Assembly: GCA_016946835.1 (NCBI GenBank)
Contig: JACVTC010000032.1
Location: forward strand, 1,282,501-1,317,500
Direction: 5' to 3'
Length of the DNA: 35,000 nucleotides
DNA from: Neocallimastix lanati (nom. inval.)
Lineage: Eukaryota > Neocallimastigomycota > Neocallimastigomycetes > Neocallimastigales > Neocallimastigaceae
A program made the translations under genes and the position numbers. Shown here one piece after another: positions 26,077 through 35,000 of the stretch (its first letter is position 1; each line of letters begins with the position of its first letter). The notes under the pieces were generated by a model that saw only the letters and a program-made list of their open reading frames with translations, had not been told where the DNA came from and searched no databases.

Positions 26077-26240
26077 TTTTGAGTTGATTTTATAGACATA
26101 TATAAATACGTTTTGAGTTGATTTTATAGACATATATAAATACGTTTTGAGTTGATTTTATAGACATATATAAATACATTTTGAGTTGAGTTGATTTTAT
26201 AGATATATATAAATTTGTTGATTTTATAGGTATGTACAAA
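26077..26240. repeat. 34-bp tandem minisatellite, four to five units
   Basis: The unit TTTTGAGTTGATTTTATAGA plus CATATATAAATACG occurs at 26077-26110, 26111-26144 and 26145-26178 with at most one change. A fourth copy at 26179-26217 carries an internal GAGTT duplication, and a partial diverged copy follows. The near-identity of the first three units suggests recent expansion. Confidence 0.93.
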
Positions 26241-27440
26241 TAATATTATATCAATATTAAAATATGATAAATAAAAATGAAAGTATAACTTTAGGAGTTA
26301 AATTAGATCAATTTTTAATAATCATATTAATAGAGTCAATACTAGTTATAATAAATAAGATTAATCTAATTATATATATAATATAAAAATATGATTATAA
26401 CTGAAAATAATTGTTGAACCGATGGAAATAAAAGATAATATATAATATATAAACGCTATATATATTTAATAAAGAAAAATAGATATAATTTCAGAATTTA
26501 GGAAAATTAAAGAAAATGTTTTTGAAAAAAATACTATTATCAAATAAACGAAATGAATATTAAACTTTAAATATCATTTGGTTGAAGTATTGAACTTACT
26601 TTTATTTAAGAATTTCATTTTAATAATAATTAATAAATAAATATAAAAAATTATTGCTATCAAATATTTATCATTCTTTTCTTTTTTTATTTTTATTTTT
26701 TTTCTTTTTTTTTATTTTAGAATTCCATTTTAATAATAATAAATATATATATATTCAAAGTCAAGGATTTAAGTTTTATAATTATGCTTATTAATATATT
26801 TTATGATAGTGAATTATAATTAAATATTTATGAACTATATGTTTTTATATCTTTACAATATGGATTATATATTAATCAAATTACATTACATTACGACACA
26901 TTTAATCTCTTATTTCACATATTCTGACAATATTTATATAAAAATTTTGCTATCAAAATATTTATTATTTTAAATATTTTTTTAATAATTATATAACTTC
27001 ACAATCAACTTTCTAAAATAAAGTATAGTTTTTTGAAACTTATCTCAATATTTTGTTGTATAATTTCTATATATATGTATGAATTCAATAAACTCACTAT
27101 GTTCATAATACTATAATTTAATAATAAACAATCAGTAAAACCAATAATTATTTATAAAAAAAAATAATGTAATAAATAATATATTTTAAAATAAAACATA
27201 TAAACTTAAATATTAAATTTATATATTCAATAAAATATTATTTTATTTATGTTAATGTTTATGTTTTCTCAATTCAATATAATTTTAATTTGGAAGATTG
27301 AAACCAAAATTTTTATTATCATTTTACATTTAGTACTTAAATTATATATGCTTTTATTTATTTAAATTATTTATATACATTTTGATTTATAAATAATATT
27401 TTTACTATTTCTACTGCATACCTACAACGTTAAATTTTTG
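26241..27440. other. AT-rich intergenic region with a small duplication
   Basis: No gene supported. A sequence reading GAATT(T/C)CATTTTAATAATAAT occurs at about 26610-26630 and again at about 26720-26740, hinting at a local duplication of roughly 110 bp. Confidence 0.5.
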
Positions 27441-27447
27441 AAAAAAT

Positions 27448-27504
27448 GATTAATAACGCCTCAAACAGCAGTACTTTTAATTTTTCAAGCAGTTTTATTT
27501 ATTA

Positions 27505-27547
<43 letters not shown>

Positions 27548-28690
27548 AAAACACTTCAATGCAATTATCATATTTTCATATCGCCAAACTTACTTTGTTT
27601 ATTTATTATTATTTTTAAATTTTAATTTTTAACTTCAAAATGTATTATAATGGTCAAATAGTAATATAATATTAATAACGACAATAATAATAAATTATAT
27701 TGCCACATTTGTGAAGTTAAAGGACACTCTACTAGAGACTGCAGTTATAATTTGAAGACAAAAACGAATAATAATAAAAGAAGGAAAGAAAAGCTTCAAG
27801 AAAAACCAACATTAAAGGATTATCCAAATAAATCTCTACATTTATAAAGTAAAATTCTTGATCCTGACAGTGCCAGCAATTATTACGATAATTTTGATTT
27901 TGAAGACGTAAGAGCTCTGATAGAAATACAAGAATAAATAAACATTAATGACTACATTAAATTCTCTTGATTAATTGAATATGTGAATGATATATTTATT
28001 ATTCTAGAAGAAAAAATAATTCCTTAGAAAAAGAAGAATTATATATAAACAATATCAATTATTATGAAGTAGATGACAAGATTAGTAAATGGTTATATGA
28101 TATGGGTACTGGAGATTATATGACTAATAATTTTACTTTATTAAATAATTATATATACTGTAAAATCAAATTAAGATATGCAAATGGGACGATGTGTAGC
28201 TTCGAAGAATATGGTATTTATGAATGCTACATTTATAGAATATACGTACAACTGGACAGGGTATTACATTCCAAATCTGCAACTAAAATCGTATTATTGG
28301 TATAGAGCTGGCTAAAATAGGATACAGAGTCGTTATTGACACTGATGATTATATGCATGATAGAAATAACCTATGGGATCCATATAATTATATATAGGCT
28401 CGTATTATTCTTCATATGATAATCAGTTCTTAGTAAATACTTATAAGATTAATATAAGGATATAAAATAAAATGATAAATATATTATGGCTTTAAATGAA
28501 GCTAATAAACAAACTTATAAATTTGGCATAGAAGATTAGGTCTTTATTACCTAGAAAACATAAATAAATATCTAAGCTTATATCAAATAAAAGTTCTTAA
28601 ATGTATTCATTGTAAAGAAGCTAAAATTTCTAGGAAATCACATAAAGGAATGTCACCTATAGCTATGTTTATTCTAATAAATTTATGTTA
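27448..28690 (+). mobile_element. Ty1/copia retrotransposon remnant: gag zinc knuckle, protease, pre-integrase (decayed)
   Basis: Plus-strand pieces appear in copia order. A possible gag start, MINNASNSSTFNFSSSF, lies at 27448, cut off by a stop and an A39 run (27507-27545). A CCHC zinc knuckle follows at 27701-27742, CHICEVKGHSTRDC (CX2CX4HX4C). The protease region near 28088-28235 reads WLYDMGTGDYMTNN then ANGTMCSFEEYGIYE, where the catalytic D-(S/T)-G motif has become D-M-G. After frame slips come GYYIPNLQL and IELAKIGYRVVIDTDD. The GAG-pre-integrase zinc-binding block at about 28520-28675 reads WHRRLGLYYLENINKYL, then CIHCKEAKISRKSHKG. Stops occur after the knuckle (near 27845 and 27935). 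The integrase core, RT and RNase H are missing on this strand. Inactive. Confidence 0.82.
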
Positions 28691-28855
28691 ACAATCATTT
28701 TAAATATTTTATATAATTTGTATATATGTAACAAATGTATTCATGTGATATACATTCTATATAAAGCATCATGAATATACTATCTATTTCTCTCCTTTCT
28801 AATCATTATATTTATTTATATACTGTTATAGTAAATTAATAAGCAACATATATCA
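28691..28855 (+). mobile_element. Possible LTR-derived segment
   Basis: Directly after the truncated plus-strand copia coding sequence is an AT-poorer segment with TATATAAAG (about 28760), ATGAATATACTATC and CTCTCCTTTCT, resembling the U3/R part of a copia LTR. No second copy was found in the window and the ends (TG...CA) are not clear, so this is tentative. Confidence 0.3.
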
Positions 28856-29106
<251 letters not shown>

Positions 29107-29421
29107 AAGAATTTATTTGGTTATTAATTATTTATATATTTATTTATTAATTAGGAAATTATTAAATGACGAAAATAGTAAGTTTTCCTCTGAAGAAAAA
29201 AAGTATTATTTTTATATTAACTACATAATTATTTAAAGTAAATAATGAAAATATTTACATTCACACGATAAATTTAATAATTTGCATTTAATTATGGAAT
29301 AACATAAATAATGTTAATTTACATTTTAACTTTAGTTTTTTACATAAATATTTATGATTTATTTTTTCTAGTATTTAATAATAAATATAAAATATTAAAT
29401 TTATTTATTTATATTATCTGA

Positions 29422-29442
29422 TACTTCAATACTCCCTCTCAA
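29422..29442 (-). other. Probable polypurine tract and 3' LTR boundary of the minus-strand copia element
   Basis: On the minus strand GAGAGGGAGT immediately follows the end of RNase H, the usual place for the retroviral-type polypurine tract priming plus-strand DNA. An LTR would start around TATTGAAG or TGAAG. The LTR body (to about 29105) is not defined because no second copy is in the window. Confidence 0.5.
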
Positions 29443-30935
29443 ATCAGTTTACATTTGTAATGAAAATTTGATTTGCAGAGGTAGTCATTTTAGTACAGTT
29501 AACATATTTCGTTAATGAATCAGCTAGCATTTTATTAGTACTAATATATTTTAATTTGATTAAATTTTTCTCAATATTATTTTTATTAAAATGATATTTA
29601 ATTGAAATGTGTTTTGGATTTAATTCTCCATGTTCTATTGAAATTTTACTTACATTATTATCCGTGAATAATGTTAGTGGTTTATTAAATTTAAATAATT
29701 CATATAAAATATTTTAATTTTTTATAATTTCTTGATACATACTAATGCACCGATATATTCAGTTTCAGTTGTCAATATGGCGACTACTGATTGCTTTTTA
29801 GAAATCCAAGATATTGGATTATTTCTCTTTAAAATTATATTTCCTGAAGTGAATTTTCTTTCAGTAATATCACCAGCGAAGTCTGAATCAATGTAACTTA
29901 CAATATCACCAGTGCCATTATATTTTATTTTATAATTTTTAGTGTTTTTTAAATATTATAAAATTGCTATTATTATGTGCCAGTCAGATATTGTTGGATT
30001 TTCAGAATTTATTACTGCTTTATTTACTGAAAATGCAATGTCTGATCTAATACATTTAGATAAATATATCAACAATTATACTTTTATATTTAGTTTTATT
30101 AAATGATTGGTTATTTTCTTATTTTATATTGTCCCCAACACATTGTGTTTTTCGTAATCGTTTATTATTGATATTAAATGATTTTAAAATGTTTTCAATA
30201 AATTGTGTTTGTGAAAGTGTGAATGTTTTATTTTTATTTTCGACTTTAAAACCTAATAAACAATCTATTGGCCCTGATTTTGAAAATTTGAATCAATTTT
30301 TAATTTATTGAAGATTTTATTAATTTCTTCTTTTTTAGCAGTAACAATTATATCGTCTATATATAATCCAATAATGCGTACTACCTTATTATTAATTATT
30401 TTCCTAAAGACACAACTTTCTTATTTAAGTTGTTCCATGCCTTTGTCTATAGGAATTTTGATATTGCTTTATATAACTGACGGCCAGATTGTTTTAAACC
30501 GTACAGTGCCTTATTCAAACCCCTATATCCCCTCACAAAGTTAAGATCTCCGGAAGAATTTTGCTATAGACATCTTTGTCTAAGTCCACATTGAGATACG
30601 TAGCTTTGATATCTAATTGAAGAATGTCCTATTTGAATTTAGCGGTAAAAGCAATAAAAAGTTTTAAATAATCTATATTTAAAGTAGGGGAGAAGGTCAA
30701 TGCCATTCTATTGAATACAGCCTTTAGCAACGAAATAGGTTTATGTTTGATAACATGTCCAAGTTCATCCGCGCATAAATCCATTTAGAAGGAATTAGTT
30801 TTTTACCCTCTGGAATGTCTTTTACAAAAGTCATAATTTTATTAGAATAAAGTAATATAGTTCATTATCCATAACTTTTTCTCAAAAAACATGGTCTTTA
30901 CAATTCGTGGCTTGAAAATACGAGTATGGCGCAAA
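29440..30935 (-). mobile_element. Ty1/copia reverse transcriptase-RNase H remnant (decayed)
   Basis: The minus strand reads the C-terminal half of copia pol. RT begins near 30890 (KVMDNELY), then PEGKKLIPSKWIYARM, DILQLDIKATYLNVDLDKDV, GLNKALYGLKQSGRQLYKAI and the catalytic LYIDDIIVTAKK (YIDD at 30352-30363). It continues GPIDCLLGFKVENKNKTFTL. RNase H follows: SYIDSDFAGDITERKFTSGN, ISWISKKQSVVAILTTETEY, LFTDNNVSKISIEHGELNPK and YISTNKMLADSLTKYV. Many stops and frame changes are present, for example KFK-stop-DILQL. The coding end is followed near 29440-29425 by a purine-rich TTTGAGAGGGAGTATTGAAG, the likely polypurine tract and LTR start. Open frames on the plus strand here (30129-30544) are shadows. 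Confidence 0.92.
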
Positions 30936-32072
30936 ATTTTCCACGAAATAATTTTAAAATTATAATTAGATTTTCTAAATTTTCATGACTGGGAAGGAGT
31001 AATTTCATCAGAAAGTGTTTTTCCGTGTTTAATAACTTTTATTATGTTAATAATTATTTTTACTAATTTTATAAAATTAAATTTATAAATATTTATGAAC
31101 TTTAATGCACACAGTTTAAATATTGTGGTGAATTTTAACAATTTTATTAATAATTTTTTCTATGTTACTTCTTTTTTTTAATTAATAATATGAAAGGATA
31201 AAAAAAAAGTGATAAATTCTTTGTTTTATAATTAATGATTATGATAATTATAAAAATAAAAATTTTGTTTTTAATTATGAGTAATAAATGATAATATAAT
31301 AATAATATTATTTATAATAATAATATTTTTTTTAAATATCAACATTATTTATTATATATTATTTATTTTATAAATGTTTAATTATAATTTCATATATTTA
31401 TATAATATTTTTATAGCAGTTTCTATAATAAAGAAAATCTTCTTTTTTCTTTTTTTGAAATAAAAAAAATTAAATATATAAATTTAATGATATTTTTTAT
31501 ATTATACATTTCCTATACTAAATTTTATATTTCGTGATACAATTAACAATCATAATAAATAAACTTTAGATTGTTACATAAAACGAAGCCAATAATATAT
31601 CTATTAATTAAATATTTTGTGCAATGTTGAAAATTTTTTTTAATATATTCAAGCACATGTATTAAATTTTAAATTTTTATATATTAATTAATAACTAATT
31701 GGAAATGTTTAAAAATTTCAATATATACAGTGAAAAATCTTTAAATAAAAAATTATTTTTATATAAATAAAATGAAATAAATATTAATTAAATAAAACTT
31801 AATAAATATATTATTTTTATATATTAATTTTTTGATAAATATAATAATATATATTTTTTGTAAATTTTATTTTACCCCTTAGTTGACTTAACAGAATATA
31901 AATAAATTGTCTTCTTTTATAAATTTAAATTTATTATAGTACCTATTATATAAAATTTATTATAATTTGTCATATATTAGAAATATGAACATCAGCTGAA
32001 TAATGATTATGTATAAAAAAAAAAAATTCACAAGTATTAAGTAGTATAAAATAAAATTACTTTGTTAATGTA

Positions 32073-32103
<31 letters not shown>

Positions 32104-32945
32104 TTTTGACTAATCGATTAAATATATATATATATTATTAATATTTTTTATGTAAATAATAAACATAAAACTAAATTAATTGTTTGTAATTGATTATTAA
32201 ATATTCTATTGAACTATTTAAAATAATAAATTTGTTATTTATATATTATGTTTATTAATAAAAAAAATTTTTTTTTCTTTATTCTTTATTATATAAATAT
32301 GTATTAAAATAAACAAAGAGTAAGTTATTGGAATACAAAATTTTTTAAATATTTTAAAGAATTATATTCAACAAACTAAATTAATAAATATTATATATAT
32401 ATAATATATGAATGATAATATAATTATTTTATATTCATTGTGCATTTTAATTTCTGAAAACCTTTTTTTTTTTAAATTTTTATTATTATTAAACTTTTCT
32501 TTAATATCTCTTTAATATATTTATTTATTTATTTATCTATTTATTTTTTTTTAATATTATTTTTTCTTTAATATTATATAGAAATTGAAATAGAAACCTT
32601 ATGCTGTTAATATTTTTATAATATTTTTTCTATAATCTCTAATATTGTATATTGACTTTATATATCTTTTTAAAATAAATTATTTTATAATTGATTTTTT
32701 ATTTCTGTCTTAAATATATATAGATATATATATATTTTCAACATATTTTTAAATGTAAACATGTTCATCTATTTATCATAATTATTAACAATTTCGTTTA
32801 AGTATTATTTATATGTAAAAATCAAATTTTTAATTTTATTAAACATATATTTAAATATTATTAATATATACTAAATAATATTATTTATTATAATTATTAA
32901 ATTTTATTATTAATATAGGTGTTGTTTAAATTTAAAATATTCGAG

Positions 32946-33043
32946 TTTTCAAATATACATTGAAACATTCTTATTCCAAATATAAAAATACTCATTTTTG
33001 AAAATACATTGAAGTATTCATATTTCAAATATAAAAATAAACA
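32946..33043. repeat. Imperfect 50-bp tandem duplication
   Basis: Two adjacent copies (32946-32994 and 32996-33043) share ATACATTGAA, ATTC and CAAATATAAAAATA blocks at the same spacing, with about nine substitutions or indels between them. Confidence 0.8.
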
Positions 33044-33148
33044 TATAAAGTAAAAGATATATATATAAGAAAAGGAAAGGAAAGGAAAAGAAAGTTTCAA
33101 TTAAAATCAATAATTTTAAAAATATAATTAAAATTATAAAAGTAAGGC

Positions 33149-33197
33149 TTTTTTTTTTTTTTTTTTTTGTTTGTTTGTTTGTTTGTTTGTTTGTTTT
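33149..33197. repeat. T20 followed by (GTTT)n
   Basis: A homopolymer run passing directly into about seven GTTT units, 285 bp upstream of the start of the Ser/Asn-rich gene. Confidence 0.95.
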
Positions 33198-33481
33198 CTT
33201 TAAATAAAATATGAATATTTAAATACTTGCATTTAAATTAATTTAATTTTAATATTTATGTATATGGAAATAAAAAATTATATATTTAAATATATTATTT
33301 TTTTTAAAAAAAAATATGTATATACATATTTGCTTTTTTTTTTTTTTTTTGGCAAAGGACTAATCAATTTTATAATATTAATATTTACATTAGTATTCTA
33401 TAATTATATTATTTTAATTAATAATTTTGTTCATGTTCATATTTCCCTTTATAACGTTATCTGTCATAGAAATTAATTAAG

Positions 33482-35000
33482 ATGAAATTAGATTCATATA
33501 TAAATAAAATAAAAATTACTTCTAAAAGTAATAAAAATGATGAAAATTCATTTTCTAATAATAAAACCACACTTAATATACCAAATAGACAGAATCAAAA
33601 TAGAAAAAATTCTATAAATTCTTTTTTCTCAGTAAAATCAACGAATTTCTTAAATCGTCATAAAAATATTTTAAATAATCATTTAAGAGATACCAAAAGT
33701 GATAATAATATTAATTTGTATTATCCAGATAATGATGATATTAATATAAAAAATACTAGTAGAGCAAAAAATAATAATAAAATAGAAAATTCATTATCAT
33801 CCTCAAAAAAAAAATATCCAGCTAAAGAATCATTAAAAAATGAGAAAAAGAAATATAGTAATCACGTATCTGTACCAAAATTTCATTTAAAAAATCATTG
33901 TCGTTCTACTTCTTCGTCTACATTTATTGATTCTCCTGAAATATCAAAAATCTCTTCACCTTTAAAGCCAAGTATTAATATTAATAATGAACGTTCTTAT
34001 GAGGAATTAAATTATCATTCATCAAAAACAGTATCATTATCAAATTTACCAATTACCACACCTATAATGGTTTCAACTCCATTGTCATTGCCAGCTTTAG
34101 TTCATACAAAATCAACTAGTACTATAGAACCTCCAATTATGACATCTTCTAATCATCTAATGAATGCTGAAACTCCAGTAAATAATTCATCTAAAAGTCG
34201 TTGTACTTGTTCTACTTCATCATTAAATTATTCAACTCCTATTAAAACATCATCATATGTGCCATCAAATTCTTCAGGATCAACACCAAGTACGAATGAC
34301 GAGGTAATTCAAACAACGAAACTTCCCCATCAATCTTCTACGACATCGATACATCAACAAATATTTGCTACTAAAATAACTGCATCACCTTTAAATTTAT
34401 CTGAATTTGAATATGAATCTCAAAAGAAAGGTGATAGAACAAGTAATATTAATAATCAAAGTATTACTTCAAACAGAAATGGATCAAATTTTTCTAATGT
34501 TCAAGACTCTAAATCATATACGGTTAACATTTGTCCAAAAAATAAAAATCAAAGTCAAGAGAAAGAATCGTCTCTTTATACATTAAATAATAAAAAAGAT
34601 ATATTATCTAATAAGAATCAAGGAGTTAAAAATATTATTAAATTTGATTCTTGTAGTACAGGTTGTACAAATAGTAATTGTACCACGTTTTGCAATAATT
34701 CTAGTTATGATAAAGATAGCGAATTAAAAGAAGATTCATCAATAATTGATGATCAAGAAGAAATAATTAAGAGTAGTAGTTCTACGACAACAATAAGTAA
34801 AGATAATAATAATACTACGTATAGTCTATTTATGCCAAAAACAGTAATAGGAGATGGAAGCTTGCAAAATTCATTTCAAAGTGAAATTAATAGAATCATT
34901 GAACGTTTTGATAAAAGTAGTCTTAATGAATTTTCTAGTATAGATCCTGATAAAGAAGATATTCCAGCTATTGGGAATAAATTACTATTAGCTTATTTAA
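33482..35000 (+). CDS. Long Ser/Asn-rich protein of unknown function (partial, runs off right edge)
   Basis: The frame is open from an ATG at 33482 to the window end, at least 506 codons with no stop, the longest uninterrupted coding stretch here. An in-frame TAG at 33467-33469 precedes the ATG, which supports this start. The product is rich in Ser, Asn, Thr and Lys, typical of a disordered regulatory protein. Segments include NSFFSVKSTNFLNRHKN, a Ser/Thr/Pro region at about residues 180-280, and a Cys-bearing patch at 391-404 with spacing CX3CX4CX3C (FDSCSTGCTNSNCTTFC). CTC lies near 241-243. The last visible part (about 460-506) turns more ordered: FQSEINRIIERFDKSSLNEF, then DKEDIPAIGNKLLLAYL, suggesting a folded domain begins near the edge. 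No signal peptide or membrane span. Family not recognised; a kinase or GTPase-regulator with a disordered N-terminus would fit but is a guess. Confidence 0.78.
   Translation, partial: MKLDSYINKIKITSKSNKNDENSFSNNKTTLNIPNRQNQNRKNSINSFFSVKSTNFLNRHKNILNNHLRDTKSDNNINLYYPDNDDINIKNTSRAKNNNKIENSLSSSKKKYPAKESLKNEKKKYSNHVSVPKFHLKNHCRSTSSSTFIDSPEISKISSPLKPSININNERSYEELNYHSSKTVSLSNLPITTPIMVSTPLSLPALVHTKSTSTIEPPIMTSSNHLMNAETPVNNSSKSRCTCSTSSLNYSTPIKTSSYVPSNSSGSTPSTNDEVIQTTKLPHQSSTTSIHQQIFATKITASPLNLSEFEYESQKKGDRTSNINNQSITSNRNGSNFSNVQDSKSYTVNICPKNKNQSQEKESSLYTLNNKKDILSNKNQGVKNIIKFDSCSTGCTNSNCTTFCNNSSYDKDSELKEDSSIIDDQEEIIKSSSSTTTISKDNNNTTYSLFMPKTVIGDGSLQNSFQSEINRIIERFDKSSLNEFSSIDPDKEDIPAIGNKLLLAYL

Larger units (their letters stand above)
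30936..33481. other. AT-rich intergenic region, no gene seen
   Basis: About 2.5 kb between the copia fragment and the Ser/Asn-rich gene. It contains TA-dinucleotide runs (for example 32073-32091), an imperfect 50-bp tandem duplication at 32946-33043, an AAAGG run near 33073-33090, T20 at 33149-33168 followed by (GTTT)n to 33197, and T17 at 33334-33350. The frames at 32897-33100 (-) and 33258-33476 (+) are low-complexity and not supported. Confidence 0.55.

Noticed and set aside
30129-30544. Two plus-strand frames of 60 and 78 residues
   Set aside because: Antisense to the copia reverse transcriptase (YIDD motif on the minus strand).
32897-33100. 67-residue minus-strand frame with repeated FNVF/FQCIFEN pattern
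   Set aside because: The pattern comes from an imperfect 50-bp tandem duplication; composition is Phe/Ile/Tyr/Asn only, as expected for AT-rich non-coding DNA.

Overview
The window is extremely AT-rich eukaryotic DNA with short spliced introns (65-336 nt, GT...AG), long homopolymer runs, and tri-, tetra- and pentanucleotide arrays. It also carries decayed MULE and Ty1/copia sequence. Intron-rich ELL, TAF5 and IRE1 orthologues in such DNA point to a fungus, most likely an anaerobic gut fungus (Neocallimastigomycota, e.g. Neocallimastix, Piromyces, Anaeromyces). This placement is inferred from base composition and gene content; no rRNA or other phylogenetic marker is present.

Layout. 1-1990 (-): 5' part of the IRE1 unfolded-protein-response sensor (signal peptide and luminal domain), running off the left edge. 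About 2.9-5.6 kb: a large (TTTTA)n satellite with a recurring spacer, and a MULE transposase remnant flanked by the same repeat. 6.3-6.8 kb: small GC-richer islets and a possible secreted-protein fragment. 8.26-11.3 kb (-): a broken SH3-DH-PH Rho guanine-nucleotide exchange factor. 13.2-15.8 kb (+): complete six-exon ELL elongation factor. 16.4-19.9 kb (-): complete thirteen-exon TAF5, tail to tail with ELL. 22.9-23.8 kb (-): complete three-exon coiled-coil protein of unknown function. 23.8-27.4 kb: non-coding, with a 34-bp minisatellite, a perfect 33-bp inverted repeat and a 220-bp (TTTA)n array. 27.4-30.9 kb: two copia retrotransposon remnants in opposite orientation. 33.48-35 kb (+): long Ser/Asn-rich open frame running off the right edge.

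I rebuilt exon structures by hand. Reading phase closes across all 12 TAF5 introns (697 aa), all 5 ELL introns (573 aa), both introns of the coiled-coil gene (245 aa) and the 3 visible IRE1 introns (501 aa in the window). The intact genes are unrelated housekeeping genes (ER stress sensing; Pol II initiation and elongation), not a cluster acting together. ELL and TAF5 are both Pol II factors, but their adjacency is probably chance. I found no new biological system. The most notable material is the repeat architecture, the decayed RhoGEF, and splice sites packed against microsatellites.
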